Below are positions 1-10,888 of a DNA stretch of 58,000 nucleotides, piece after piece. Each line of letters opens with the position of its first letter. Position 1 is the stretch's first letter. The notes under the pieces are model-generated. The model did not search any database and was not told the DNA's origin. It saw only the letters and a list, made by a program, of their open reading frames with translations. The DNA comes from Diphasiastrum complanatum (taxonomy: Eukaryota > Streptophyta > Lycopodiopsida > Lycopodiales > Lycopodiaceae). The position numbers and the translations under genes are program-made. Location: positions 17,620,149-17,678,148 of the forward strand of contig CM055106.1 of the NCBI GenBank assembly GCA_029204225.1, in the 5' to 3' direction.

Positions 1-258
1 ATCTCTCTAGCTCTCTCTCTCTCTCTAACTCGTGTTGAGGCTAATGCTCATACATTGTAATCTTGTATTTTTTCATTCTTTGATCATTGCTATTATATTC
101 TGTTGATTAGCATGCTAGATTGTGGATTAGCCATTTCTTCTTAACTAGATTTTGTTGATCAATCTAGAATCAGGTTATAGTGCCAATCACAAAGCTTAAT
201 GAAGATCAGTCACTCTTGTGGACATTCCCCACACGTGTGAATTCTGAAAATTTTGTCA
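1..258 (+). repeat. 3' part of a Copia LTR (C2 family), cut by window edge
   Basis: This block matches the last ~260 bases of the LTR at 23622-24405, sharing the CT-rich run, the 'aactcg.gttgaggctaatgct' region, 'catgctagattgtgg' and the terminal 'ttttgtca'. It ends in CA at 258, exactly where the minus-strand C1 reading frame (RNase H side) stops matching. I infer a solo LTR or the 3' LTR of an element lying left of the window, inserted into C1. It contains one CACACGTGTG palindrome at 230-239. Confidence 0.75.
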
Positions 259-1206
259 ATTGTTAACCAAATAAGTGAGCCAATAAGACTCCTATAAAGA
301 GTGATGTCCTCAAAGAATTTTTCATCATCTTTAATAGGAACGTTTACAGTGTGCTCCATAGGTGTATCTATGCCTTTACAGTTCTCCATATGAAATTTTT
401 TGAGCATGGAAAGTGCATATCTACTTTGGCTTATAAATGCATGACCTTTCAAAAAATCTATTTCAAGGCCAAGAATATAGTGAAGAACTCATAAGTCCTG
501 CATTTGAAACTCAGTACCAAGTGCATGCTTAGTTTCTTCAACTAACTTCTCACTGTTTTCACAAAGAATGATATCATCTACATAGATGAGAAGAAGAATT
601 ACAAAGTTATCTACAAACTTATAATACAGATAAGGGTCATATTCACTTAGAAAAATCCGAGTGATATGAGATAAGAATTGAGCCTTGAATACCAAGACCT
701 TGGTGTCTGTTTCAGTCCATACAGACTTTTGAACAAAAGACAAACTTTTGATTCATCACCTTTCTTCACAAAACCTGGAGGTTGCTCCATATAAATCTCC
801 TCCTCAAGGTAACCATTGAGAAACGCATTAGAAACATCAAACTGGAACATACTCCATTTGTGGAAACATGCAAGAGAGATGAGTATTCGGATTGTTACCA
901 TCTTTGCAAATGGTGCAAAGGTATCTTCATAATCAAGACCTTTAATCTGAGAGTAGCCTTTAGCACAAAGTCTTGCTTTATACTTATTGATAGATCCATC
1001 ATGATTATACTTGATTCTAAATACCCACTTACATCCGATCATAGTGCATAATGTTTGGTGGCTCCACAAGCTCCCATGTGTTATTTGACATCAAGGCTTC
1101 AAATTCTTGGGTCATTTCTTCAACCCACTCCTTGGATTGAAAAGCTTCTTGGACATCCTTAGGCTCTTCATCTGATATAAAAAGTGCATGATAGGAAGTT
1201 TCACCT
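259..1206 (-). pseudogene. C1 Copia pol, reverse transcriptase part (interrupted)
   Basis: Read on the minus strand, three frames in succession give a Copia reverse transcriptase: the linker with 'FISDEEP', the block 'IGCKWVFRIK' and 'KARLCAKGYSQ' (about 1055-950), 'DVSNAFLNGYLEEE' (about 845-800), 'SLYGLKQTPRSWY', 'YVDDIIL' (about 590-570), then 'LYRSLIGSLIWLT' at about 300-262. At least two frameshifts separate the pieces. RNase H is missing because the C2-family LTR begins at 258. This is the downstream half of the same polyprotein found at 7734-10126; element C0 sits between the halves. Confidence 0.9.
1202..1206. repeat. Target-site duplication of C0 (left copy)
   Basis: CACCT immediately before the 5' LTR is repeated exactly at 7729-7733 after the 3' LTR. 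Five bases is the usual Copia integration footprint. Confidence 0.95.
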
Positions 1207-1860
1207 TGTGAAAATTGTCAACATTTCCTAGCTAGTTTGAGGCCTAAATTGGCAATTTTTGTACATAGTTTTGGATCTAACCTTTCACACGTGTGAAAGA
1301 GACCTAGATACTTTTATTCTAGTATATATTTCATGTTGAAGAAGTCTCAAACTTCGGGACCTTCTAAATGACACTAAAATCATGTTATTTGGACATATAG
1401 GCCAAAATTGGCTATTTTAGGTTACTGGTGTCCTAAAATTGGGTCCTAAGTTCTAGAGAGAGGAGAGAGAGTCATCTCTCTCACCTATATTAGGCTGAAA
1501 TTCGTGGAGAACAGGTTGGAGAAACCTTTTGTATGCTTCATTGAGATCAATAGATCATTGTCATTGTTTCTTCCTCCATTGAGAGCATTGTTGTGTGTAT
1601 TGTCTTCAAGCTATTGTGTATGATCTTAGGTGCTTTCCAAAAGTGGTAGGCTGATGTATTATGGACTGTATAATGCTATTTTGGGCCGCACTTGATGTTT
1701 ATGGAAGTTTCCATTTGTGGTAAATGCTTTTTGATCAAGTTCTTTGCATTCTAGGTAGCATAGAATGTGTTGCCAATTCCTAGCTTATGTAGTTTGGAGT
1801 GCAAGCATTCAAGCCAATGATCTTGGAGTTTAGATCCACTTAGGATCTGTATTTTTCACA
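1207..1860 (+). repeat. C0 5' LTR
   Basis: It starts TGTGAAAATT and ends TTTTTCACA, directly followed by the primer site. It contains an 18-bp perfect palindrome at 1282-1299 and a TATA-like 'agtatatattt' at 1321-1331 about 25 bp downstream of it. A GA-rich and CT-rich stretch ('agagagaggagagagagtcatctctctc', 1455-1482) could be part of the transcribed leader. The copy at 7075-7728 is identical but for one base. Confidence 0.97.
1282..1299. promoter_or_regulatory. 18-bp palindrome CTTTCACACGTGTGAAAG in U3
   Basis: The palindrome is perfect and has a CACGTG (G-box/E-box) core. It lies upstream of the TATA-like stretch, where U3 enhancers sit. The same core CACACGTGTG is found in other LTRs of this window. 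Binding by a bZIP or bHLH factor is inferred from the core alone. The 3' LTR copy is at 7150-7167. Confidence 0.6.
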
Positions 1861-1873
1861 TGGTATCAGAGCT
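1861..1873 (+). other. C0 primer-binding site (initiator tRNA-Met type)
   Basis: TGGTATCAGAGCT begins directly after the LTR. It matches the sequence complementary to the 3' end of plant initiator tRNA-Met used by most Copia elements. Confidence 0.9.
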
Positions 1874-3032
1874 GGTTGGCTTCTATTTACAGTAAGTATT
1901 CCATTTTTGGTGATATTTGGATGTTTGATCAAGTTCTAGCATGATTTTGCATTGCTTTGTTGATCAAATCTTACTAACCTTTGTTTTGTGAGTTGAACTT
2001 GTGGATCAAAAGCATATTTCAGGTCTATTGAAAATCAGAGGCTGAAAAGAAACTATTTTGGATCAGATCATAACACCTAATCATTTGTGATTGTGAGGCT
2101 TGTGCATATTCAATACTAACAATGTTCTTTTCAATCCTATTGTTGACAATCTCCATTCTTGGATGAACACTCTCCTTAAGTGGATGAAACTTCTCCTTAA
2201 GTGGATGACAAATGCTCTTTTGAGTGAGTTGTAATTCTCCTAAAGGCTGAGCAAAGCTCCCATTTGGATGAAAGATCCCCTTTTTTGGGTGAACATATTG
2301 TAAGCTCCATTGTGAAGAGCATATTGTAAAGATTGTCATCAATTTTGGCATAAATTTTGGTGTACTTTGTTGAGCATGTAAGTAACTCTCCTTATGTAAT
2401 TTGATTGGAGCATTTGCTGGAAGGTGTTAACCATTATGCAAGTGTGTTTTCAGGTTCTTAACAGGTTGAGGAACATTCTCATGTGAAGTGATCTTAGATC
2501 TACATCTAAACACCAAGATTTGACAAGATAGTGAAGCTAGTCTTGTGATTCACTAAGTGTGCTCATTCATTCACCTCTAAATCTTGTATTTATCACTTGC
2601 TGGAGTTTATAAACTTTTAGAAGTGTGGTTTACATGTGGTTTTACAGGTTGAATCAATATCTTAGTGTGTTGATCATATGTTGATCAAGTTTGTTCATTA
2701 CTAGGTAATCTTGGCATCCTAGTTTTGGGTATTTTCTAAGAATGCAAGTAACTCTTCACACCATAACTTGATTTGGTCACTTGCTGGAAAGTTTGAGAGC
2801 TTAAGCAAGAGTGTGTTCAGGTTGGTTTGATTTTGTAATCCATTCTTAGTGTGTGCAAAGTGTTGCATGTGTTTCAATCTTCCTTTCTGTGCTTGGAAAC
2901 CATCTAGGTTCAAGATAGAAGTGTTTTAGGGTCCTAAATCTTCATAGATCTCTTTATCTATCATTTGTTGAGAGAAAAGTGAGCGCTAAGTGCTTTAGGA
3001 CAGAACCTAAAAGTTGAAGAAACATTAGAATC
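1874..3032 (+). other. C0 untranslated leader with diverged internal repeats
   Basis: This 1.16-kb leader has no long ORF on the plus strand. Three diverged copies of a ~75-bp unit are visible near 2381-2457, 2582-2652 and 2746-2828. Each carries 'acttgctgga', then an 'aagtgtg' block, then '(t)tttcaggtt' or 'ttacaggtt'. A shorter repeat 'ccttaagtggatga' occurs twice near 2174-2210. The 'cag|gtt' ends look like splice acceptors, but splicing is not shown. Confidence 0.6.
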
Positions 3033-6000
3033 ATGGCTTCCAATGGTGGGATCATGCTAGAGTCTAGTGAAAGGTTGAGTTCATCAAACTACTCTACTTG
3101 GAAAGTGAGGATGGAGTCCTTACTTGAGTTGAATGAACTCATGGACATAGTTGCAGAAATTGAAGAGAGACCTCTCACACTTCAAGAGCAACAAAGGTTT
3201 GATAAGAAGGCCAAAAGGGCTCTTCATATCATTAGAATGAATGTTACAAATGAACTTCTCAAGGAAGTTGGAAAGTGTCAAAGTGCAAGTGAGGCATGGA
3301 ATGCCTTAAAGAAGCTCTTTGAATCAAAGTCCACATCTAGGGTATTGACCCTAAGGAGACAAATATTTTCTAGTAGGCAAAGAGAGGGTGAAAGTGCTCA
3401 TGCATTTATCTTGAGAGTTAAGTCCCTAAGTGATGATTTAGCATGCATTGATGAGAACATAAAAGATGGTGAAATAGTCCAAGTTATGTTGAATGGTTTG
3501 CTAAATGAACATGCTAACCTTGTGCAAAGTTTTGCCATTCAAAGAGTCTTGCCAAGTGTGGTTGACTTGCAAGAAATCTTATTGGCTGAAGAACATAGGT
3601 TGCAATCAAAGCTTGATGGTGCATCCTTGCAAGGTGGAGGTGAAGAGGCTTTCTTCACAAAAGGCAAATTCAAGGGCAAAGGTAAAGGCAAAGGGAAATG
3701 GTCCAAAGGTGGTAACTTTGATCATGATGATCACTCTTCCTCTTCCTCTTCTACTAAGAACAATAAGTCAAAGTTCAAGTGCTTTTATTGTGGGATAAAA
3801 GGTCATTTTGCAAATGAATGTTATAAGAAGAAAAGAGAGCAAGGAGAGAGGCAAGGAAATCTTACAATAGATGAGGAAGAACATAACACATGTGAATCAC
3901 TTGTTATGACTTCAAGTTTGTTAGCCAACATAGATGATAATGATCCTTGGTGGATTGATAGTGGAGCCTCATCTCACATGACAAGACATAAGGAATACTT
4001 TACATCCTTATTGTCTTATGAGGGAGAAGGTAACATCATCTACACTGCAAATGATGGTCAATGTGACATCAAAGGCATAGGCACTATTCCTATTTCCCTT
4101 TCAACAAATAGGAAAGCAAATCTTGAAAATGTTTTGTACATTCCTTCAATCACTAAGAATTTGCTTAGTGTAAGTCAAATGATTGACAAAGGACTTGATG
4201 TGGAGTTCATTGGAGATGCATGTTTGATAAGTAAATGTGGATCCTTGATTGCTCAAGGTAGGAGGCATGGTAAACTTTTCAAGCTTGATGCATGTGTGAT
4301 CTCTAATCATGAAGGATGTATGGCTAGGGAGCAATTGACAAACCAAGAAGTTTGGCACAAGAGGTTGGGCCATCCCAACTTCAAATCTTTGGAGGTAATG
4401 GCAAAGAAAGAGCTTGTTCTTGGTCTCCCTAAAAGTCTTGTTGCAAACAATAGTGTTTGTGAACATTGTGCCTTGTCCAAATCTCATAGACTTGCCTATT
4501 CTAGATCTACTTCTAGATCTAAAGAAGCTTTTCAACTTGTGCATTCTGATATTCATTCTTCTAGTACAACTAGCAATGGTGGGGCAAAGATGCATGCAAC
4601 TTTCATTGATGACTTTAGTAGGTATACTTGGATCTATCTTCTTAAAAGTAAGGATGAAGTGTTTGCTGCATTTGTCAAGTTCAAGAATGAAATGGAAAAC
4701 CAATTCAATACAAAGATCAAATGCTTAAGGTCTGATAATGGAGGGGAATACACCTCAAATAGGTTCAAAGACTTTTGTATAGCACATGGGATTAAGAGGG
4801 AGATGTCTAGTCCTAGGACTCCACAACAGAATGGAGTGGCCGAGAGGAAGAATAGAACCCTTTGTGAATGTGCCAAGGCAATGAGACTACATGCTAATCT
4901 TGCTAAGTCTTTTTGGGGGGAAGCTTTAGCATGTGCTAACTATCTATGTAATAGATGGACAAGTGCTTCCTTGGATGGTAAAACTCCTCATGAGGTTCTT
5001 TATGGTAGAAGGCCGAGTGTCAAGCATTGTAGGATCTTTGGATGTACATGTTTTGTCAATATCACACTTGATGATAGAACTAAAGAAGATCCTTCATCAA
5101 AGAAGGGTGTGTTTGTTGGCTATAGTGAAGTAAGCAAGGCTTACAAAGTGTACATTCCTTCTACAAAGAAAGTTGTCATAAGTAGGGATGTCATCTTTCA
5201 TGAAGAGAATGTTTCCAATGTTGTTGATGTTGATGTTGATGTGCCTACTAATCATCATGATGTGCAAGATGTCTTGGATGAAGATGGAGATGCCACTCCA
5301 AAGCAAACTTCAAGGAAGACTCAAAGGCAAAGGGCTAAGCCATCAAGGCTAACCTATGATGAAAAAGGAAAGCAAGTGGTGGACAACTCTAACTTTGCTT
5401 TTCTTACCTCTTTTGATGAACCAACTTGTGTAGGTGAAGCAATTCAAAAGAAGGAATGGATCCAAGCCATGGATCATGAGCATCAAGCACTCATCAAAAG
5501 CAACACATGGAGGTTGGTAAAGCTTCCAAAGGACAAGAAGGCAATTGGTTGTAAGTGGATCTTCAAGATCAAGACAAATCAAGATGGATCAATCAACAAG
5601 TACAAGGCAAGGTTGGTGGCAAAGGGATATGCTCAAGAATATGGTATTGACTATGATGAGACCTTTGCACCCGTGGCAAAGATGGTAACTATTCGAATCC
5701 TAATCTCTCTTGCAACTCTTTATGATTGGGATATGTGGCAAATGGATGTTACTAATGCCTTCTTGAATGGTGATCTTGAAGAAGATATTTACATGGAACA
5801 ACTCAAGTGGCAATTTCTTCAAGGCAAGGAAGATCTCGTTGAGGTTTGGTTTGAGCTCAAATGGGCTGGTTTTATTAGGTTTGATACTCAACTTCATCTA
5901 CTCTACTTCATGTTGGATAGAAGTGTAGAAATCTATCTTTTGGTTTATGATGGTGACATTGTTTTCACTAACTATAGTGAAAGGTTGAAATCAAGCAATG

Positions 6001-7061
6001 ATGAGATCTTGTGGGATGTTAATCATGTGTTTGAGAGGGAGTATCTTCAGAGGTTCAGATCTGAAGATGTTTATAAATGCAAAGTCCTTGATGTTTTATT
6101 GGAAGATCAAGATGTTGATCTTGAATTGCTTCATCAACACCAAGAGGCAAGTAGCAATTGGAAGCTAGTCAAAAGCATGAAAGGGGAGCCACATGGGCAA
6201 AGCATCTTGGATCTATTTTTACAGGTCCTTGAAGGTTCAAGTAAGGTTCTTGGAGCAGCAAGGAAGTGTCCTTTTACTCTACCTTACTTGTTTAATCTCA
6301 TGTATGAACATTGTCATGTCAATGTGTTGGAATTGTCAAAATTCAATGAAACTAGTTCCACAGTTTTGCATCTTTTGGATCTTGGAGATGGAATAGTTAT
6401 CATTGCTGGTTTTTATGATCAAGTACATGCATTCATTCAAATCTCAAAAGATATGGAAGTGGTCAATATGTTTACTTTTGAGCAAAGTTCAAGATCTAGC
6501 ATCCTAGTGTTGGCAAATTGGCAAATTGTTGACAATGTAGGATCAAGCGTTATATGCAAATCTTGTGGAGATACTTCAAGTATTTCAAGTTCAGGTTTTG
6601 CTCATTCAAATGGAACAGAGAACACATCATTTTGGCATTCATTCACTCAAGGGCTTTCGTGGATTGGAGATCTACAAAGGCAAGGTGGTGATGGAGGTTC
6701 ATTCATGGAGATACATGGTGCATTCACTATGGGCATAGTGGAATGTGGACGAGGCATGCAAACACCTGTTGGTTACTTTCACTTACAACTTGTTTGCTGC
6801 TGTTTTACAGAGAACTCAAAGGTGGATACATGGAGGAATCCTTTCATTGTTATTCTATGTTCTTTTACATGTATCTTGTTCACCATTCTATGTAAAATTG
6901 ATGTAAGAAATAGTGAAGCATCCTATATGGGCACTATTATCTATATCAATTATGTTGTACTTCATATTGTACATATTAGAACACTTGAAAAGAGATCTAT
7001 CATCATGATGGAGATCATTCTTAGGTTGGAGCAAAGTAGTGTTGTAAAACTAGCAAGTTAA
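3033..7061 (+). CDS. C0 Gag-Pol polyprotein, 1342 aa, with abnormal RT and unrecognised C-terminus
   Basis: The ATG at 3033 starts a typical Copia Gag ('NYSTWKVRMESLL'). Residues 1-240 are the capsid-like region, 250-263 a CX2CX4HX4C zinc knuckle, and Asp309 lies in 'WIDSGASSH' of the aspartic protease. The GAG-pre-integrase 'WHKRLGHPNF' starts at 441. Integrase has D506, D568 and E604, giving the expected D-35-E spacing. RT starts near 820 and is normal to 'MDVTNAFLNG' (D905) and 'YMEQ' (920-923). Then ~55 residues, including the usual 'LYGLKQ' block, are missing, and the YVDD site reads YDGD (972-975). From about 1005 to 1342 I recognise nothing; residues 1270-1288 are hydrophobic and membrane-like. 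The frame is open to the stop, 13 bp before the 3' LTR. Expected: no active RT or RNase H of its own. Confidence 0.92.
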   Translation: MASNGGIMLESSERLSSSNYSTWKVRMESLLELNELMDIVAEIEERPLTLQEQQRFDKKAKRALHIIRMNVTNELLKEVGKCQSASEAWNALKKLFESKSTSRVLTLRRQIFSSRQREGESAHAFILRVKSLSDDLACIDENIKDGEIVQVMLNGLLNEHANLVQSFAIQRVLPSVVDLQEILLAEEHRLQSKLDGASLQGGGEEAFFTKGKFKGKGKGKGKWSKGGNFDHDDHSSSSSSTKNNKSKFKCFYCGIKGHFANECYKKKREQGERQGNLTIDEEEHNTCESLVMTSSLLANIDDNDPWWIDSGASSHMTRHKEYFTSLLSYEGEGNIIYTANDGQCDIKGIGTIPISLSTNRKANLENVLYIPSITKNLLSVSQMIDKGLDVEFIGDACLISKCGSLIAQGRRHGKLFKLDACVISNHEGCMAREQLTNQEVWHKRLGHPNFKSLEVMAKKELVLGLPKSLVANNSVCEHCALSKSHRLAYSRSTSRSKEAFQLVHSDIHSSSTTSNGGAKMHATFIDDFSRYTWIYLLKSKDEVFAAFVKFKNEMENQFNTKIKCLRSDNGGEYTSNRFKDFCIAHGIKREMSSPRTPQQNGVAERKNRTLCECAKAMRLHANLAKSFWGEALACANYLCNRWTSASLDGKTPHEVLYGRRPSVKHCRIFGCTCFVNITLDDRTKEDPSSKKGVFVGYSEVSKAYKVYIPSTKKVVISRDVIFHEENVSNVVDVDVDVPTNHHDVQDVLDEDGDATPKQTSRKTQRQRAKPSRLTYDEKGKQVVDNSNFAFLTSFDEPTCVGEAIQKKEWIQAMDHEHQALIKSNTWRLVKLPKDKKAIGCKWIFKIKTNQDGSINKYKARLVAKGYAQEYGIDYDETFAPVAKMVTIRILISLATLYDWDMWQMDVTNAFLNGDLEEDIYMEQLKWQFLQGKEDLVEVWFELKWAGFIRFDTQLHLLYFMLDRSVEIYLLVYDGDIVFTNYSERLKSSNDEILWDVNHVFEREYLQRFRSEDVYKCKVLDVLLEDQDVDLELLHQHQEASSNWKLVKSMKGEPHGQSILDLFLQVLEGSSKVLGAARKCPFTLPYLFNLMYEHCHVNVLELSKFNETSSTVLHLLDLGDGIVIIAGFYDQVHAFIQISKDMEVVNMFTFEQSSRSSILVLANWQIVDNVGSSVICKSCGDTSSISSSGFAHSNGTENTSFWHSFTQGLSWIGDLQRQGGDGGSFMEIHGAFTMGIVECGRGMQTPVGYFHLQLVCCCFTENSKVDTWRNPFIVILCSFTCILFTILCKIDVRNSEASYMGTIIYINYVVLHIVHIRTLEKRSIIMMEIILRLEQSSVVKLAS

Positions 7062-7074
7062 GTTGAAGAGGGAG
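7062..7074 (+). other. C0 polypurine tract
   Basis: 'gttgaagagggag' lies between the stop codon and the 3' LTR, the normal place for plus-strand priming. Confidence 0.85.
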
Positions 7075-7728
7075 TGTGAAAATTGTCAACATTTCCTAGC
7101 TAGTTTGAGGCCTAAATTGGCAATTTTTGTACATAGTTTTGGATCTAACCTTTCACACGTGTGAAAGAGACCTAGATACTTTTATTCTAGTATATATTTC
7201 ATGTTGAAGAAGTCTCAAACTTCGGGACCTTCTAAATGACACTAAAATCATGTTATTTGGACATATAGGCCAAAATTGGCTATTTTAGGTTACTGGTGTC
7301 CTAAAATTGGGTCCTAAGTTCTAGAGAGAGGAGAGAGAGTCATCTCTCTCACCTATATTAGGCTGAAATTCGTGGAGAACAGGTTGGAGAAACCTTTTGT
7401 ATGCTTCATTGAGATCAATAGATCATTGTCATTGTTTCTTCCTCCATTGAGAGCATTGTTGTGTGTATTGTCTTCAAGCTATTGTGTATGATCTTAGGTG
7501 CTTTCCAAAAGTGGTAGGCTGATGTATTATGGACTGTATAATGCTATTTTGGGCCGCACTTGATGTTTATGGAAGTTTCCATTTGTGATAAATGCTTTTT
7601 GATCAAGTTCTTTGCATTCTAGGTAGCATAGAATGTGTTGCCAATTCCTAGCTTATGTAGTTTGGAGTGCAAGCATTCAAGCCAATGATCTTGGAGTTTA
7701 GATCCACTTAGGATCTGTATTTTTCACA
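7075..7728 (+). repeat. C0 3' LTR
   Basis: It is identical to 1207-1860 except a at 7588 for g at 1720, and is followed at 7729-7733 by the second copy of CACCT. Confidence 0.97.
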
Positions 7729-7733
7729 CACCT

Positions 7734-10126
7734 TCCACTTGTCTTCCTTCTTCATCATATGTGAGCCTCCTTGGATCAGATCTTGCTCATGTAGATCTTC
7801 TTGGTGTGATAGCTTGAATCTGCTGCTCCTCAAGCCTCGGCCTCACCTCTTCTTGAACAGCATCAAGATTGATGATTGATCTTGCATGAGTCTCTTTGAT
7901 CTGAACATCATCCAAGTTAAATTTCTGATCTTCATGGAAGTCACATCTCTACTAACAACATTTTTGTCAGTAGAGGGCAAATAAATCTTGTATGCTTTTT
8001 TAGTAGATGCATAACCTACAAAAATTCCTTTTACTGCACTAGGATCTTCCTTCTTCCTAGTTTCTATAGGTACATGCACAAAGCATACACAGCCAAAAAT
8101 CCTAAGATGATCTACCTTAGGCTTTTTCTTATACAACATCTCAAATGGTGTCTTTCCTCCTATTGCAAGATTTGGAAGCCTATTACAAAGATAGTTTGCA
8201 CATGCAACTGCCTCTCTCCAAAATTCTTTAGGCAGAGAAGCTTCCAGCCTAATGGCTTTTGCACATTCACATAAAGTTCTATTTTTTCTCTCAACAACTC
8301 CATTTTGCTGAGGATTATATGAGCAAGAGAACTTTGTTTGAATACCCTCTCTCTCACAAAAGTCTTTAAACTTATTAGAAGTGTATTCCCCTCCACTATC
8401 ACTTCTTAAAGCTTTTATCTTGAAAGGAAACTGCTTTTCTACATAAGCTTTAAAAGTAAGAAAAACATCATAAACCATGGCTTTTGAAGATAGCATATAG
8501 ATCCAAGAATGTCTTGTATAATCATCTACAAAAGAGACAAAGCAGTTGGCTCCTCCTTTGCTCTTAGTTGATGGGAAATGCACATCTGAGTGTACAAGTT
8601 CAAAGGGTTGCTTTGTCTTGATACTTGATCTAGGAAAAGGCCTTCTGTGTGACTTTGCCAGCACATAAGCTTCACAAGGTAGAAGATCCTTTGACAATGT
8701 CTTTGGTAGACCAACAGCTTTTCCTTCTTTGACCATAGATTGCATGGCTCTGAAATTGGGATGACCCAATCTCTTATGCCACAGATCAACCTGTAGGACC
8801 TTGGTCTCATAAGCAATATCTGAAATGTTAGCGCTCTCCCTAGAATTTAGTTTGTACAACTTACCAATTCTAGATCCTCTAGCAATAACTTCATTTTCTC
8901 TTGAGATTATACACTTGTCAACTTGAAACTTGACAACCAATCCACTATCAAACAACTGCCCTACACTAATGAGATTCTTAGTCAATTTAGGTACATACAG
9001 TACATCATGTAAGCAAAAATATTTTGATGATGATGCATGGAATGGAATGCTACCTATTCCTTCAATCCTACACTCTACATCATTAGCAGTATAGATTGAC
9101 CTTTTTGCACCTAGATATGGCATGAGATTAGTGAAAGAGTTCCTAGAACTAGACATGTGGGAACTAGCCCCACTATCTATCCACCAGACTTCTTCATTCT
9201 TAAAAGGGAAAGATGAAAAAGTAGACATCATTAATGAATCCTCTCTTTCACTCTCTACACCCTCACACTCATCCTCATTAGTAAGGTTAACTTGCTTAGA
9301 TTGGTTCTTCTTCTTGAGACAGTTTGATGCATAATGTCATTTCTTTCCACAGGAAAAACACTTGATATTTGACAGCTTTTTCTTGCCACTGGATGTTGCA
9401 CCTTGTGAGGACTGATCCTCACCACCTTCTTTGGCTTTGTCCTTCTTGAATTGTTGTTGTCCTTTGCCCTTGCCTCTTGACTTGTCTCTGATCAAGAGTG
9501 CTTTGTCATCTCCACCATCTTTCAATGAAAGTCTATTGATCCTCAGCATCTTGTTCTCTTGTTTGCTTTCTTCAACAATGAGAACCTTGCAGTGTCTCCA
9601 AGGATGGAAGATCCTCTCTGATAGCATAAGTCTGCACAATATTGTCATACTCATCTCTAAGTCCATTTAGGACTACTTGAACAAGTTCAGTGTTCTTAAG
9701 AGCATCACCAATACCAGCTAACTCTTGATGAAGATCCTTAACTCTCATGACATATGATGAAGCACTCTCATCTACTCTCTGATAACTTAGAGATATTTGG
9801 TTTCTAAGTGTAAGCAATCTAGAACTATTTTTGATTTCATAGATTGTTTTTAGAGTATCCCAAGCTTTCTTGGCAGTGGTGCATGTACTGATCTCTCTTA
9901 ACACTTCATTGGTAACATTCATTTTTATAAAATGAAGGGCAATTCTGGTTCTTTTGTGGAATGCCGCAGCTTCATTAGGTGCAGCAGGTTCTTTTTCAGC
10001 TCCACTCACAATATCCATTACATCTTATAGAATCAATAATGATTCCGTTCTGATCTTCCACATTGCATAATTGGAAGATGTTAATCTCTCATTGTGCTCT
10101 AAGAAATGTGAACCAGATGAAGACAT
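7734..10126 (-). pseudogene. C1 Copia gag, protease and integrase (broken)
   Basis: On the minus strand the start codon is at 10126 (MSSSGSHF, 'NYAMWKIRTESLL'). A stop follows soon after ('LIL*DV'), then Gag runs open to about 9572 and shifts frame. The zinc knuckle 'CFSCGKK*HYASNC' (about 9361-9320) has a Gly-to-stop change. Protease 'WWIDSGASSHM' is at about 9186-9154, 'WHKRLGHPNF' near 8785, integrase core with 'HSDVH', 'RSDSGGEYTS' and 'ERKNRTLCECAK' to about 8255, then 'FVGYASTKKAYKIY'. A frameshift follows near 7900. The linker continues to 7734, where C0 interrupts; it resumes at 1206. The closest relative in the window is C0 itself. Confidence 0.92.
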
Positions 10127-10888
10127 CTTCTTGGTGAGAAATTCTAGTAATGATAAAAAATGGAGTTGAAAGGATGTTGCTTGCTATCTCAATCTAGGAT
10201 CTAACACAGATGTTGATCCACCCTATGAAATCTAGCAACAGATGTGAGAACAAATTTTCAATACAGAAAATCAATCTATCTTGAATTTGGATCTTGCTTC
10301 AATCACAAAAGAAGAAGCACATGCAAGCAAGAAGTCTATCTCTCCCCGAGTTTCAATGTACTGATAAACTCTCTATGAACTTACTTTCAACTCAAACACA
10401 GTAATATGTGTGAAATGAGAAATCTAAGACCTCAGAACACTCACTTCTATCCAATCCTACTTGATTGATAGTGAAAATTGATGAAAAATGGTGAAAAAGA
10501 CAGATGTGTGCTCACTTTGGCATATCCCACAAGTTGAGTACCCTCTCAAACTCTCTGATTGCCTAAAACTCTTCTAAAAACAAATCAAATTGATTTAGAA
10601 ACAAGAGCAACACATTCTACTCTCCAATACCTATCCAACAAGCTATAGAACATCAAATTTGGATCATTCCTTGAGAAGTAGCGCTCATTAATGAGGGCTG
10701 ATTTCACACGTGTGAGCTCTGTGTCCGTACAGAGCTCTGCTGGATCATATCAGCCTTGATTTGAAACACTTATAGCTCACAGATTGCTTGTTTCTCAGTG
10801 ATTTTGAATCCTTCTCCAAAATCCAAGTTCCTGCAAGCAAAAACACTGATGATCTGATGTATACACCCTCACCTCTTCAAAGCATGAA
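10127..10888 (-). other. C1 untranslated leader
   Basis: This stretch lies between the primer site and the Gag start. No coding potential was seen. It contains the palindrome core CACACGTGTG at 10705-10714, followed on the plus strand by 'gagctctgtgtccgtacagagctctgctgg', itself a near-palindrome around 'agagctct'. Confidence 0.7.

Larger units (their letters stand above)
1207..7728 (+). mobile_element. C0: complete young Copia LTR retrotransposon nested in C1
   Basis: The element is 6522 bp with two 654-bp LTRs (TG...CA), a tRNA-Met-type primer site, a long leader, one open 1342-codon polyprotein and a purine-rich tract before the 3' LTR. The LTRs differ at one visible position (1720 g versus 7588 a) and the target duplication CACCT is perfect, so insertion was recent. 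The site is the integrase-RT linker of C1, on the opposite strand; C1 belongs to the same broad Copia lineage. The RT and RNase H region is abnormal (see the CDS). Confidence 0.97.

Noticed and set aside
4146-4703. 185-codon minus-strand frame opposite C0 integrase
   Set aside because: It is a shadow of the well-supported plus-strand polyprotein.
6780-7061. C0 tail as a true env-like protein
   Set aside because: One hydrophobic segment is visible but no signal peptide, separate start or spliced message can be shown; kept only as a possibility in the findings.
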